Shown piece by piece: positions 38,062-47,021 of a DNA stretch of 64,000 nt. Positions within the stretch are counted from its first letter, which is position 1; the number at the start of each line of letters is the position of its first letter. The position numbers and the translations under genes were made by a program. The DNA comes from Microbulbifer rhizosphaerae. Its GTDB lineage: Bacteria; Pseudomonadota; Gammaproteobacteria; Pseudomonadales; Cellvibrionaceae. The notes beneath the pieces are model-generated. The model was not told where the DNA came from. It did no database searches and was given only the letters and a program-made list of their open reading frames with translations. Location of the stretch: positions 204,104 to 268,103 of the forward strand of contig NZ_JACHWZ010000006.1 of assembly GCF_014191725.1 (NCBI RefSeq), in the 5' to 3' direction.

Positions 38062-39801
38062 ATGCCGATGCACAACAGCGAAATCGCCGACAGCTTCGAA
38101 AGACTGGCCGACCTGTTGGAAATCGAAAGCGCCAACCCTTTTCGCGTGCGCGCCTACCGCAACGCCGCGCGCACGGTGCGCGGCTATCCGAGAGGCATGT
38201 CGGATCTGCTGGAGGACGGGGAAGACCTGTCCGAGCTTCCGGACATCGGCAAGGACCTGGCGGAGAAAATCCACGTTATGGTGGAAACCGGCAAGCTGCC
38301 ACTGCTGGAGGAAGTGGAATCGCGCACGCCCCCGGCGCTGAGCGAGTTGATGAAAATCGAAGGACTGGGCGCCATACGGGTCAAGACCCTGTACAAGAAA
38401 CTCAAAGTCAAAAGCCTGGACGATCTCAAAACCGCCGCACAGGATGGCAAGATCCGCGAGGTATCCGGCTTTGGGGAGAAGAGCGAGGAGAAAATCCGCA
38501 AGCATATCGAGCGCTATGCCGGCGGCCAGGAGCGCACCAAATTGATGGACGCGGAGGACATCGCCAAACCACTGGTCGAATACCTGAAAAAAGCCGAGGG
38601 GATCAAGGACATCATCATCGCCGGCAGCTACCGCCGGCGCAAGGAGACAGTTGGCGACCTGGATATACTGGTCACCGCGAAAAGAGGCCTCACCGGAAAA
38701 AAAGGCGAATCGTCGATCATGGGCCACTTCACCGACTACGACGAAGTGGACGAAGTGGTATCCAAGGGCAAGACCCGCTCCACCGTCTACCTGCGTTCCG
38801 GGATGCAGGTGGACCTGCGGGTGGTGCCCCAGGTGAGCTACGGCGCCGCGCAGCACTATTTTACCGGCTCCAAGTCGCACAATATCGCCGTGCGCACAAT
38901 GGGCGTCAAGAAGGGCTACAAGATCAACGAGTACGGCGTTTTCAAGGGTGGCAAGCGCATCGCCGGCGAGACCGAAAAATCGGTCTACGAAAAGGTGGGC
39001 CTTCCCTATATCCCACCGGAACTACGCGAGAGTCGCGGCGAACTGGATGCGGCAAAAGAAGGCAAGCTGCCGAAACTGATCACCCTGGAAGATATCCGCG
39101 GCAATCTGCACACCCATACCAAGGCAACCGACGGCCGCAATACATTGAAGGAAATGGCGCAGGCGGCGTCGGAACTGGGTTACGAATACTTGGGCATCAC
39201 CGACCATTCAAAACGGCTTACGGTAGCCAAGGGCCTGAACAAAAAGCGCCTGCTGGAGCAGATCGAGGAAATCGACAAGCTCAACGAGAAACTCGACGAT
39301 ATCGTCCTGCTAAAATCCATAGAAGTGGACATCCTGGAAGACGGCTCCCTGGACCTGCCGGATAGCGTATTGAAAAAGCTGGATTACGTCGTCGGCTCGA
39401 TACACCACAAATTCGACCTGTCGCGGAAGAAACAGACTGAGCGCATACTGAAGGCCATGGACAACGACTACTTCAGTATCCTCGGCCACCCCAGCGGGCG
39501 GCTGATCAACGAACGGGACGCCTACGAAATCGACCTGGAAAAAGTTCTGCGGGGCGCCAGGGATTCCGGCTGCTTTATCGAACTCAACGCCCAGCCGGAG
39601 CGCCTGGACCTCACCGACGACGGCTGCAAAATGGCCAAGGAAATGGGGGTAAAAATATCCATCGCCACCGATGCCCACAGCAGCTCCAACCTGAACTATA
39701 TGCGCTTCGGTGTAGACCAGGCCCGACGGGGCTGGCTCGAAGCCAAGGACGTAATCAACTGCCGCTCCCTTAAAGAATTGAAAAAGCTCTTCAAGAAATA
39801 G
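38062..39801 (+). CDS. polX: PHP-domain DNA polymerase X (polymerase/3'-5' exonuclease)
   Basis: 579-residue bacterial family X polymerase. Helix-hairpin-helix domains occupy residues 1-150; the polymerase site has the GSYRRR...GDLDILV motif (Asp199, Asp201) and the third carboxylate Asp251 in MQVDLRVVP. The C-terminal PHP domain (about 345-560) has intact metal motifs: NLHTHTKATDG, GITDHS, KSIEVDIL, GSIHHKF, LGHPSGR and IATDAHS. Known bacterial PolX enzymes fill short gaps and their PHP domains provide 3'-5' exonuclease and AP-endonuclease or 3'-end cleaning activity. PolX is uncommon in gammaproteobacteria. GAGG precedes the ATG; the glycosylase gene starts 2 bp after the stop. Confidence 0.92.
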   Translation: MPMHNSEIADSFERLADLLEIESANPFRVRAYRNAARTVRGYPRGMSDLLEDGEDLSELPDIGKDLAEKIHVMVETGKLPLLEEVESRTPPALSELMKIEGLGAIRVKTLYKKLKVKSLDDLKTAAQDGKIREVSGFGEKSEEKIRKHIERYAGGQERTKLMDAEDIAKPLVEYLKKAEGIKDIIIAGSYRRRKETVGDLDILVTAKRGLTGKKGESSIMGHFTDYDEVDEVVSKGKTRSTVYLRSGMQVDLRVVPQVSYGAAQHYFTGSKSHNIAVRTMGVKKGYKINEYGVFKGGKRIAGETEKSVYEKVGLPYIPPELRESRGELDAAKEGKLPKLITLEDIRGNLHTHTKATDGRNTLKEMAQAASELGYEYLGITDHSKRLTVAKGLNKKRLLEQIEEIDKLNEKLDDIVLLKSIEVDILEDGSLDLPDSVLKKLDYVVGSIHHKFDLSRKKQTERILKAMDNDYFSILGHPSGRLINERDAYEIDLEKVLRGARDSGCFIELNAQPERLDLTDDGCKMAKEMGVKISIATDAHSSSNLNYMRFGVDQARRGWLEAKDVINCRSLKELKKLFKK

Positions 39802-39803
39802 CC

Positions 39804-40586
39804 ATGCCTGAACTACCCGACGTCGAAAACTTCCGCCGTTACTTCAACGCCACATCATTGCACCAGCGCATCTCCCGAGTGCATGTGGAGGAACCCGCGC
39901 TGCTGTTCGAGACCTCGCCTCAGGGCCTGGGGCGCGCCCTCAAGCGCCGCGACTTCCAGTCCACCAGGCGTCATGGAAAATACCTGTTCGCGGACACCGG
40001 CGAGCGATGGCTGGTGCTGCATTTCGGCATGTCCGGATCGCTGCATTACTCGAAAAAGGATGCGGGCAGGCCCCAATACACGCGGCTATCCATCGAATTT
40101 GAAAACGATCATCAACTCGTCTACACGGCACCGCGCAAACTGGGCCGCATCGCCCTGGCGGACTCACCGGAGGAATGGATCGAGGCGAGGGAGCTGGGAG
40201 AGGATGCACTGGACATCAGTGAGGAACAATTCCTTCAGAAGCTCTCCAAACGCCGCGGCCAGGTAAAGTCCTGGTTGATGGACCAGCACAGCCTGGCGGG
40301 CATCGGCAATATCTATTCCGACGAAATACTGTTCCAGACGGGCCTTCACCCTAAACATTCCCTCCAGGATCTCGACGAAGAGGACCGCAAGCAACTCTAC
40401 CGCACAATAAGCTCCGTACTGAAAACGGCCATAGAAAAGAAAGCCGAACCGGAGCGGATGCCGGACAAATTTCTCCTGCCACATCGTAAACAGGGCGGGC
40501 ACTGCCCCGCCTGTGGCACAGCGTTGAAAAGCCTGTCGGCCGCCGGCCGCACCGCCTGGCACTGCCCCCGCTGCCAGGCCGACTGA
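39804..40586 (+). CDS. Fpg/Nei-family DNA glycosylase
   Basis: 260-residue formamidopyrimidine-DNA glycosylase family protein. The N-terminal Pro-Glu catalytic pair is kept (MPELPDVE), RRHGKYL holds the beta-hairpin Lys, SLAGIGNIYSDEILFQTGLHP is the helix-two-turn-helix, and CPAC...CPRC at the C-terminus forms the zinc finger. It would excise oxidised bases and nick the strand by beta/delta-elimination. PELPDVE instead of PELPEVE and the divergent sequence suggest it is not the housekeeping MutM. It is translationally adjacent to polX (2-bp gap), so the two act together. Confidence 0.88.
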   Translation: MPELPDVENFRRYFNATSLHQRISRVHVEEPALLFETSPQGLGRALKRRDFQSTRRHGKYLFADTGERWLVLHFGMSGSLHYSKKDAGRPQYTRLSIEFENDHQLVYTAPRKLGRIALADSPEEWIEARELGEDALDISEEQFLQKLSKRRGQVKSWLMDQHSLAGIGNIYSDEILFQTGLHPKHSLQDLDEEDRKQLYRTISSVLKTAIEKKAEPERMPDKFLLPHRKQGGHCPACGTALKSLSAAGRTAWHCPRCQAD

Positions 40587-40633
40587 GTTGCGATCGAAAT
40601 CATTCTTTCCCTGTAACTGCTCGCCTTCGGGAC

Positions 40634-40656
40634 TCGAGATTCGAGATTCGAGATTC
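40634..40656. repeat. 7-bp tandem repeat (CGAGATT, three copies)
   Basis: Three exact tandem copies of a 7-base unit (TCGAGAT) in the space after the glycosylase gene. Short and probably neutral; could be length-variable between strains. Confidence 0.6.
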
Positions 40657-40685
40657 AGAAAAAGATTACCGGACCTTGATGCGAA

Positions 40686-40760
40686 GGCCCTGATACCGGG
40701 AGCCGTTCGAGAAAAGCGCCTGCGGCTAATGAACGAACGGCTACCGCTAGCAGCGGCCGC
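40686..40760. repeat. imperfect palindrome of the GCCTGCTACCGG family
   Basis: Left arm GGCCCTGATACCGGGAGCCGTTCG and right arm CGAACGGCTACCGCTAGCAG...GGCC (each given in part) pair imperfectly; the loop GAAAAGCGCCTGCGGCT is shared with the element at 58338-58430. It lies between converging genes. No gene is visible in 40587-40873. Confidence 0.6.
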
Positions 40761-40873
40761 CCAGGCCTCGGCTCCGTGTCACAGGCGTGAGTAGTTATCT
40801 CTTTCCTCAGAAATGGTTTTCACCGGGTACGAATGGATGGCCTGAAACCTCGTGCCGATAGCCAAGAGCACTT

Positions 40874-42796
40874 CTAGCCCTTGCGTTTTTTTTCCCGCTT
40901 GAGAATCGATTGAATCTCTCCGGACTCCAGGGTTTCCTTCTCCAGCAGCGCCTTCGCAAGCATATCCAATTGGTCGCGGTGCTTCTCCAGCAGTTCCCTC
41001 ACCTCCCCCTCGAGCTTACGAACCAGCTCGCCGATCTCCTCGTCGATAATCTGCGCCGTGTGCTCGCTGAAATCCTTCTGTTGCGCCATTTCCCGTCCAA
41101 GGAAGATGTGCTCCTCGCCGCGACGGAATGCCACCGGCCCCAGCTTTTCACTCATACCCCAGTGGGTCACCATATGCCGCGCCAGGGTGGTGGCCTGCTT
41201 GAGATCCTCCTCGGCACCGGTGCTGATTTCGTTGAAGACCACCTGTTCCGAGGCGCGGCCGGCGAGCATCACCGCGATACGGTCACGCAGGTAGCTGGGT
41301 CTCAGGCTATGGCGCTCCTCCTCGGGAATCTGCTCGGTGGCCCCCAGGCTGCGCCCGCGGGGAATAATGGTGGCCTTGTCCAAGGGGTCGGCGTTGGGCA
41401 GCAGGCTGGCGGCCAGGGCGTGGCCGGCCTCGTGGTAAGCGATGATCTCCTTCTCGTCGTCGCCGATCACCATCTCCCGCTCGCCACCCAGCACCACCTT
41501 GTCCCGCGCCAGCAGCAGGCAGGCCATATCCACCGCTGGCTTGTCCTCCCGCCCAGCCAGCAGGGCGGCCTCGTTGATCAGGTTTTCCAGGTCCGCGCCG
41601 GAAAAACTCACCGTGAGCGCCGCCATCCGGTCCAGGTCGACATCGTCGTCGAGCGGCACCTCCCGCGAGTGTATCTCCAGGATCGAGCGGCGGGCCCGCT
41701 TATCCGGCAGGTCCAGGGTGATCTTGCGGTCGAAGCGGCCGGGGCGCATCAGTGCGGCGTCGAGCACGTCCGGGCGGTTAGTAGCCGCCATCACCACCAC
41801 CGCCTCGTGCGGGTCGAAGCCGTCCATCTCGCCGAGGATTTGGTTCAGGGTCTGCTCGCGCTCGTCGTGGCCGCCGCCGATGCCGGTGCCCCGGGCGCGG
41901 CCCACCGAATCGATCTCGTCGATAAAAATAATCGACGGCGACTCCCGCTTGGCGCTCTCGAACATGTCCCGCACCCGCGAGGCACCGACGCCTACAAACA
42001 TCTCGATAAACTCCGAGCCGCTGATACTGTAGAACGGCACATCGCTCTCGCCGGCCACCGCCTTGGCGAGCAGGGTCTTGCCGGTGCCCGGCGGCCCCAT
42101 AAGCAGTATGCCCTTGGGAATCTTGGCTCCCAGTTTGCGGTAGTGCTCCGGGTCCCTTAGGTAGCCGGCGATCTCCTGCAGGTCCTTCTTGGCGTTCTCC
42201 AGCCCCGCGACATCCTCGAAGGTCACTGTCGATTCGCCCCGCTCGAAGCGCTTGGCCCTGGATTTGCCAAACCCAAAAGCCCCCCCCGCCCCGCCGCCCA
42301 TACCACCCACGCCGCCCATCCGCTCCTGCATCCGGCGCCCGGCGTACCAGAAGAGGCCGATGATCAGTATCCAGGGGAGCATCAGCACCAGCAGCCGCGC
42401 CCCCCAACCCTCGTCGCCGGGTTTGGCCTCGATGTTTACCTTGTGCTCCTCAAGCAGGGGCATCAGCTCCGGATCTTCCACCGGCGGCAGGGTGGTGACA
42501 AAGTGCGTGGGGGGTAGGGTTTTGTCCGCCGGCTCCCGCTGGCTCTCCGCCCGCTTTAGTTCTCCCGTCAGCCGGTCGCCCTTCAGGGTCACGCTGGCCA
42601 CCTCGCCGGCGCGGACCTTTTCCTTGAACTCGCTATAGGAGATCTGCTGCCGCTCTTCCCGCTGTTGAAAGTTCGCCCAGAACTGGGTTATCGCCAGGAA
42701 GACAAGAATCCAGACCACGTAGCGCCCCCACGGCATCGGCTGCAGCGGTGGCTTCTGCGGGCGGACATCTTTATCGCCATCCGGCTCATCGGTCAT
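40874..42796 (-). CDS. ftsH: FtsH-type ATP-dependent zinc metalloprotease
   Basis: 640-residue membrane AAA+ protease. I start at the ATG at 42796 (MTDEPDGDK). One N-terminal membrane helix (about 26-45), a periplasmic region of about 100 residues with an FtsH-type [14 protein letters not shown] segment, a second helix ([19 protein letters not shown]), a Gly-rich linker ([17 protein letters not shown]), the AAA module (Walker A GPPGTGKT about 234; Walker B IIFIDEID; second region of homology [12 protein letters not shown]) and the zinc site HEAGH (about 454). The gene stands alone, not next to rlmE/folP as housekeeping ftsH usually does, so it may be a second copy. It degrades membrane and short-lived cytosolic proteins. 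Confidence 0.9.
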   Translation of the reverse strand: MTDEPDGDKDVRPQKPPLQPMPWGRYVVWILVFLAITQFWANFQQREERQQISYSEFKEKVRAGEVASVTLKGDRLTGELKRAESQREPADKTLPPTHFVTTLPPVEDPELMPLLEEHKVNIEAKPGDEGWGARLLVLMLPWILIIGLFWYAGRRMQERMGGVGGMGGGAGGAFGFGKSRAKRFERGESTVTFEDVAGLENAKKDLQEIAGYLRDPEHYRKLGAKIPKGILLMGPPGTGKTLLAKAVAGESDVPFYSISGSEFIEMFVGVGASRVRDMFESAKRESPSIIFIDEIDSVGRARGTGIGGGHDEREQTLNQILGEMDGFDPHEAVVVMAATNRPDVLDAALMRPGRFDRKITLDLPDKRARRSILEIHSREVPLDDDVDLDRMAALTVSFSGADLENLINEAALLAGREDKPAVDMACLLLARDKVVLGGEREMVIGDDEKEIIAYHEAGHALAASLLPNADPLDKATIIPRGRSLGATEQIPEEERHSLRPSYLRDRIAVMLAGRASEQVVFNEISTGAEEDLKQATTLARHMVTHWGMSEKLGPVAFRRGEEHIFLGREMAQQKDFSEHTAQIIDEEIGELVRKLEGEVRELLEKHRDQLDMLAKALLEKETLESGEIQSILKREKKRKG

Positions 42797-43098
42797 AGGC
42801 ACCCGGGCACAAAAGCGCGCCCCCGGGACGCATCCAGGCCCCGGGGCGGCGTACACATGAAAATAGTCCTTGTCGCTTGGCCCAGTATAGTTTCCCCGCG
42901 GCCCGCCCCCCGCCGGGCCGGGAGTGGCCCCCCGGTCGCCAGGTCTCCGGCGGCCGTAACGGCTATCTTTAACCAGGGGCTTGCAAAGCGCCTCACGCCG
43001 GGGCAGAATGCGCGCCCTACCGGCTTCCCCGGCACCTCAAAAGGACCAGGAAAGCCCGTAAGCTGCGGATTTTTAAGGATATTTTTCTTAAAAAAGAG

Positions 43099-43127
43099 TT
43101 GACGAGACAAAGCCAACTCACTATAGT
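43099..43127 (+). promoter_or_regulatory. promoter of tRNA-Arg
   Basis: TTGACG (43099-43104), a 17-bp spacer and TATAGT (43122-43127) lie just 13 bp before the tRNA. A T-rich/A-rich stretch (43070-43095) precedes it like an UP element. Confidence 0.7.
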
Positions 43128-43140
43128 TCGCACCCACAAC

Positions 43141-43217
43141 GCGCTCGTAGCTCAGCTGGATAGAGTACCTGGCTACGAACCAGGCGGTCGGAGGTTCGAA
43201 TCCTCCCGAGCGCGCCA
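43141..43217 (+). tRNA. tRNA-Arg (anticodon ACG)
   Basis: 77-nt cloverleaf. The acceptor stem GCGCTCG pairs with CGAGCGC, followed by discriminator G and encoded CCA. The anticodon loop CTACGAA between CCTGG and CCAGG puts anticodon ACG at 43175-43177; A34 is normally deaminated to inosine to read CGU, CGC and CGA. GGTTCGAATCC is the T arm. No other tRNA is seen nearby. Confidence 0.97.
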
Positions 43218-43259
43218 TACAAAAAAGGCCTCATCCTGACGGATGGGGCCTTTTTTGTA
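43218..43259 (+). terminator. intrinsic terminator of tRNA-Arg
   Basis: ATACAAAAAAGGCCTCATC and GGATGGGGCCTTTTTTGTAT form a long stem with a 5-nt loop; the descending arm carries six T. It works in both directions. Confidence 0.9.
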
Positions 43260-43499
43260 TGGCGCGAGTTAGCCTCCCCAGGTTCGACAAGCTCGCGAGA
43301 GCGAGCTTGGACCGAGCGGCGCCGCCGCGAGCCCGAAGGGTCCAGAAACGCCAAAGCGTTTTTGGAGTCCACCCTCCCCGCCCCCCAACCACTCAGCCCC
43401 ACCGCACAACGGAACCATCCCCCACCCCAAAACTCATAGTCACTAAATTCAAAATGCCTTCCCGACGGGAAGCCAGCCAAGGAATGTCACAGGCAACCC

Positions 43500-44177
43500 G
43501 TGCACCACTCTGCCCAATCACAACCCGATACCATCTTTTCTCCGCGCTTGGTCCTCTCCCTGCTGATCGCTACTCTCTTGCACATGGCCCTACTGTCACT
43601 TCCCCTCGCTCTGCCGTCCAAAACCGAACCAGCCAACGACCCAATCCAAATTACCATTGTTCACAACAACCATAAGGCAACAGGTCTAACAGCCGCCCCT
43701 TACAGAAATGACAAAACGGAAACGGCTGCGGATACAACAGCACCCAGAAAAGTCGATTCCAGCACCGAGCCCGCCAAAGAAAACAAGCCAGACAAACTAA
43801 ACCGCCCGCCGTCGCGACCCGATGCAACAGCAGCCGCACCAGCGACAAGTAACAAAAACGAAGCCATCACAAAAACTATTCAGCAACTCCCAACCACAGA
43901 CGGCGCCAAAGAGCGCTCCACCGTATTCGATCCCAGGCTCGCCAAAAAACTCGCCCGAGAACGCAATAAGGTGAGAAAATTCAAATCCAGGTATACTGAA
44001 TTTATGACCGCCAATGGTACCTTTGTTCAAAACGGAGATACCTGTGCTGAAATCCGGGAACTGGTCCCGCTCGATATCGACAGCAATGTCAGCCAGTCCT
44101 TTAAAATCAAATGCACCAGACGCAGGCGATCACAGGAGGATATAGACCGGCTCGCACGCAAATACAGAATTCCCTAA
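43500..44177 (+). CDS. TonB/TolA-like anchored periplasmic protein, function unknown
   Basis: 225 residues, GTG start with a weak AGG upstream. Residues 16-38 form a single N-terminal membrane helix (LVLSLLIATLLHMALLSLPL) containing a His, similar to TonB-type anchors. Residues 45-130 are low-complexity, rich in Thr, Ala, Pro, Lys and Asn, as in a periplasm-spanning linker. The last 75 residues are basic and contain two Cys (DTCAEIRE and KIKCTRR) that may form a disulfide. I see no ExbB/ExbD genes or classical TonB C-terminal motif, so the function is unknown. Base composition is more A-rich than the neighbours. The 43260-43499 gap before it contains no gene I can support. Confidence 0.7.
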   Translation: MHHSAQSQPDTIFSPRLVLSLLIATLLHMALLSLPLALPSKTEPANDPIQITIVHNNHKATGLTAAPYRNDKTETAADTTAPRKVDSSTEPAKENKPDKLNRPPSRPDATAAAPATSNKNEAITKTIQQLPTTDGAKERSTVFDPRLAKKLARERNKVRKFKSRYTEFMTANGTFVQNGDTCAEIRELVPLDIDSNVSQSFKIKCTRRRRSQEDIDRLARKYRIP

Positions 44178-44380
44178 AGTCCCCTAAACGAAGAATGGTC
44201 ATCAAATCCGGATACGCTAATTTAGTTGGCATTTTTGGAAGGCTCGCTTGCTCCGGGTCAATTCACCTCCATGACCCAAGGCTGACATTCGATCGACGAG
44301 GCTGTAGGGCCTCGACTAGGCGTATGTCCTTGTTCTGCGAATGAGCTCTCGTTCTGGGCTCCACTCGATGTGGGGGGCAA

Positions 44381-45100
44381 CTATGGTACGAGCTCACCCT
44401 CTCCTAGATCCCGATGCCACATGCCCTCCACGTCGTTGCCATGAAAGAGTTTGCCCGAGAACGGCGATACGGATGTATAAACCGCGACGAAGTAGTTTGA
44501 GGCAACCGGTTGCCCGAGCCGATATTTGTTAATAAAGGCCCGGTAGTCGAAATTTACGACGGAGGTGCTCAGAGACTCAAACGCGATGCGCCCAGGTTGC
44601 TCGAAAACAAACAGGCCGTAGCGATCCGATACGCCCGGAATATGAGGATAACGGTATGGTTCCAGGATCTGCACGCCTTCGGCGTCTGTTTCGCCGTTTT
44701 GTTCCCTATACCCACTTGCGAGCACACGTCCTGGGATGTTGCCAACAATCCAATGGCGCACCGGGGCGTTTTTTCCGGGCGGAACGGAATCCGGCCACGA
44801 CCCATGCGCGTCACCGTCCGGATCGATCATCATAAGGGTGTATAGCTTGTCGGCCTCCGCCGAGTCGAACGAGACGAGGGGCACATCGGGGATGTCGGCC
44901 GCCAAAAACAGGTTGCCGCAATTCACACGGCCGCTGTAATGACGGCCAACAATCTCAAACGTAACCTCCAAAGGCTTCAGCGAGCACCGGAAGACCAGCG
45001 TATCTGGCATCGCTTGCTGCGCTGTCAGACTATGGGTGGAAGGCATGGGGCCCACACACAGCAAAGCCGCCAGCGCGAGGTTGTGACGCCTACTCCTCAT
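44381..45100 (-). CDS. PEBP-family (phosphatidylethanolamine-binding-like) secreted protein
   Basis: 239 residues, start set at the ATG at 45100, which overlaps the upstream stop by 11 bp and opens a Sec-like signal (LALAALLCVGP). The PEBP core is recognisable: TLMMIDPDGDAHG (conserved DPD), VRHWIVGNIPG (conserved HW), YGLFVFEQP, and a basic C-terminal strand. The arrangement resembles eukaryotic-type PEBP more than the compact YbhB/YbcL type. PEBPs bind anionic ligands and act as inhibitors or scaffolds; the role here is unknown. It is coupled to the unknown gene at 45090-46106. Composition is less GC-rich than the rest of the window. Confidence 0.75.
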   Translation of the reverse strand: MRSRRHNLALAALLCVGPMPSTHSLTAQQAMPDTLVFRCSLKPLEVTFEIVGRHYSGRVNCGNLFLAADIPDVPLVSFDSAEADKLYTLMMIDPDGDAHGSWPDSVPPGKNAPVRHWIVGNIPGRVLASGYREQNGETDAEGVQILEPYRYPHIPGVSDRYGLFVFEQPGRIAFESLSTSVVNFDYRAFINKYRLGQPVASNYFVAVYTSVSPFSGKLFHGNDVEGMWHRDLGEGELVP

Positions 45101-46106
45101 TCGGCAGCTTGTGCTCCTCATAGGGCATCCAGTCCGTGCCAAGGGCTGGATGATGAGGGGTCGCCTTCTTTTCAGTTTCGGCACGGGTTGCCTCGCCTAT
45201 CAACTCGACATCCATCCGATACTCATCACCAAACACAAGGGTTGCCAGCCCCCGATCGTTGATGATCCGGCCGAGCAGCATGAGCAGTTGATCTTCGCTG
45301 ACGTCTGGAATCGACTCGGCCAAGATAAGGCGATCATTTACCGCCTCCCGACCCATCATCTGAGCAAGGATCTGAAAGTGCACATTCTCCCGCCGCATGG
45401 CCCAGGCGGTGCCGACGATAGCATAAAGTCTCGACCATTCTTCTTCGCCCATCTCCTTTCGCCACTTGGTGATGAGATCCTCAAAATGATCGACCTGCAG
45501 CTTGCCTGCAAGCTGGATGTTGGCCGCGATGGAGGGCCAGACCGACTTCGTATAAGCTGAGTAGTCATCAGCTGAGAAGGTGCCAGTCTTGAGCGCATTA
45601 CCGGTAAACTTGATGCCTCCCTCCAGGATGGTCCGACAATGCTGCTCGACCTCAGATGGCATGCCGACCTGATCCAGGGTTGCGAGGCCATCTTTCAGCA
45701 TTTGATTGAACTCGGTTAACTTCGGCCGCCAATTTCCGTCTTCCGGGCTATCGAAGTAGGGAGACACGATCTCGTACACGCCGACGATCGTATGCGAGAC
45801 TGACTTCATCTGCTGATAGAGCTCCGGCACCGGCTCTACAGCGACCTCTCTTCCATGACGACGCAGGATGTACTTGCCGCCGACACCATTGAACATTGCC
45901 AGGATTACAGGCGACTGCATTTCCCCGACCATGCGCTGGGTCACGGCATAATTCTGCTGCATCTTATCGTCAAGCGCGAATAACCTCTTTGCGGCCTGTT
46001 CCGACTTGCTGACCTGGTCCTCGTCAATCACACTAGCCGCGGGTGCTCCATGGACCCAAGAGACACTTAGTGCGAGGGCGCCAGCACCAACCAAGAATCT
46101 GATCAT
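45090..46106 (-). CDS. secreted protein of unknown function
   Basis: 338 residues with a Sec signal (residues 1-20, ending VHG). The mature part is mostly helical, with no Cys-rich or catalytic motif I recognise; one Cys is in EVEQHCRTI. Conserved-looking segments are FNGVGGKYILRRHGREV and WPSIAANIQLAGKLQVDHFEDLI. It forms a two-gene unit with the PEBP protein (11-bp overlap), suggesting joint function in the periplasm. GC content by eye is clearly lower than in flanking genes, pointing to horizontal acquisition. Confidence 0.75.
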   Translation of the reverse strand: MIRFLVGAGALALSVSWVHGAPAASVIDEDQVSKSEQAAKRLFALDDKMQQNYAVTQRMVGEMQSPVILAMFNGVGGKYILRRHGREVAVEPVPELYQQMKSVSHTIVGVYEIVSPYFDSPEDGNWRPKLTEFNQMLKDGLATLDQVGMPSEVEQHCRTILEGGIKFTGNALKTGTFSADDYSAYTKSVWPSIAANIQLAGKLQVDHFEDLITKWRKEMGEEEWSRLYAIVGTAWAMRRENVHFQILAQMMGREAVNDRLILAESIPDVSEDQLLMLLGRIINDRGLATLVFGDEYRMDVELIGEATRAETEKKATPHHPALGTDWMPYEEHKLPNEE

Positions 46107-46175
46107 TTTTGCGCTCCTTCTAGTTAGTAGTAGCTAGTAGCATCGACGTAATAAGCCGCCGTCAAAAAATAGCCT

Positions 46176-47006
46176 ATGACCACCTTTCTAGCCATAATCC
46201 TCCTGGCCATCCTGATCTGGCTGGTCCCCATCTACTACCACCGCTGGCGCCGCCATCGCCTGCGCGCCAGGCCTCTGGGCGCGGAGCAAATTCGCCTGCT
46301 GGAGGAAAACCTCCCCCTCTACCGCCACCTTCCCCCGGAACGGCAAGCGGAACTCCAGGCCAATATGAGCCTGTTCCTGCACGACAAAGAGTTCGTCGGC
46401 TGCAACGGGCTGCAGGTGACGGAGCCTATGCGTATCTGCGTGGCCGGTTTTGCCTGCCTGCTGTTGCTGGGCCGGGAGAACCGCTGCTATCCCTATCTGC
46501 GCACCGTGCTGCTGTACCCGGGTACTTACGTGGCCCAGGAGACCACTGTGGAGGAGCATATCGAGACCACGGCGCACAGTGCGCGGGAGGGGGAGGCGCA
46601 CTATCGGGGGCCGGTGGTGCTGTCCTGGGGCGACCTGGAGCAGGATATGCAGCACCCGGAGGAGGGCCGCAACGTGGTGCTGCACGAGTTTGCCCACAAG
46701 CTGGACGAGGAGGACGGGAGTTACGACGGGCGGCCGGTGTTTGCCAGTGCCGGCGAGGGGAAAAACTGGGCCCCGGTGCTGAAGCGAGAGTTCGAGCTGC
46801 TGCGCCGGAAACGGGACCACTGGGGAGAGGGTGAGGATTCTCCCCCGGTTCTGGACTTCTACGGCGCTGAGTCCCCCGCGGAATTCTTCGCGGTAATTAC
46901 GGAATCCTTTTTCGTGATACCCGCGGCAATGCGAGCGGCCCATCCGGAACTGTATCGGGAACTCTGTGCGCTCTACCGGATCGATCCCTGCGATCTACTG
47001 ACTTAA
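46176..47006 (+). CDS. mtfA: MtfA-type zinc peptidase (M90 family)
   Basis: 276 residues. An N-terminal membrane helix (residues 4-20, LAIILLAILIWLVPIYY) precedes the cytoplasmic metallopeptidase domain with the zinc motif HEFAHKLDEEDG and a downstream Glu in ESPAEFFAVITESFF. In Escherichia coli MtfA binds the repressor Mlc and has aminopeptidase activity; most homologues, like this one, carry a membrane anchor. Single-gene unit; the following 47022-47127 palindrome probably ends its transcript. Confidence 0.88.
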   Translation: MTTFLAIILLAILIWLVPIYYHRWRRHRLRARPLGAEQIRLLEENLPLYRHLPPERQAELQANMSLFLHDKEFVGCNGLQVTEPMRICVAGFACLLLLGRENRCYPYLRTVLLYPGTYVAQETTVEEHIETTAHSAREGEAHYRGPVVLSWGDLEQDMQHPEEGRNVVLHEFAHKLDEEDGSYDGRPVFASAGEGKNWAPVLKREFELLRRKRDHWGEGEDSPPVLDFYGAESPAEFFAVITESFFVIPAAMRAAHPELYRELCALYRIDPCDLLT

Positions 47007-47021
47007 GTTTCACATCGGGGC

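Noticed and set aside
38040..39365. 441-codon frame on the plus strand overlapping polX
   Set aside because: It is a shifted frame of polX, with Arg/Gly-rich composition and no family features; polX has complete motifs.
43121..43480. 119-codon minus-strand frame across the tRNA (contains GRIRTSDRLVRSQVLYPAELRA)
   Set aside because: It is the antisense translation of tRNA-Arg and its terminator, a well-known false gene.
43141..46150. Genomic island with att sites at tRNA-Arg
   Set aside because: No duplicated tRNA 3' end and no integrase could be found, so only the composition difference is reported.
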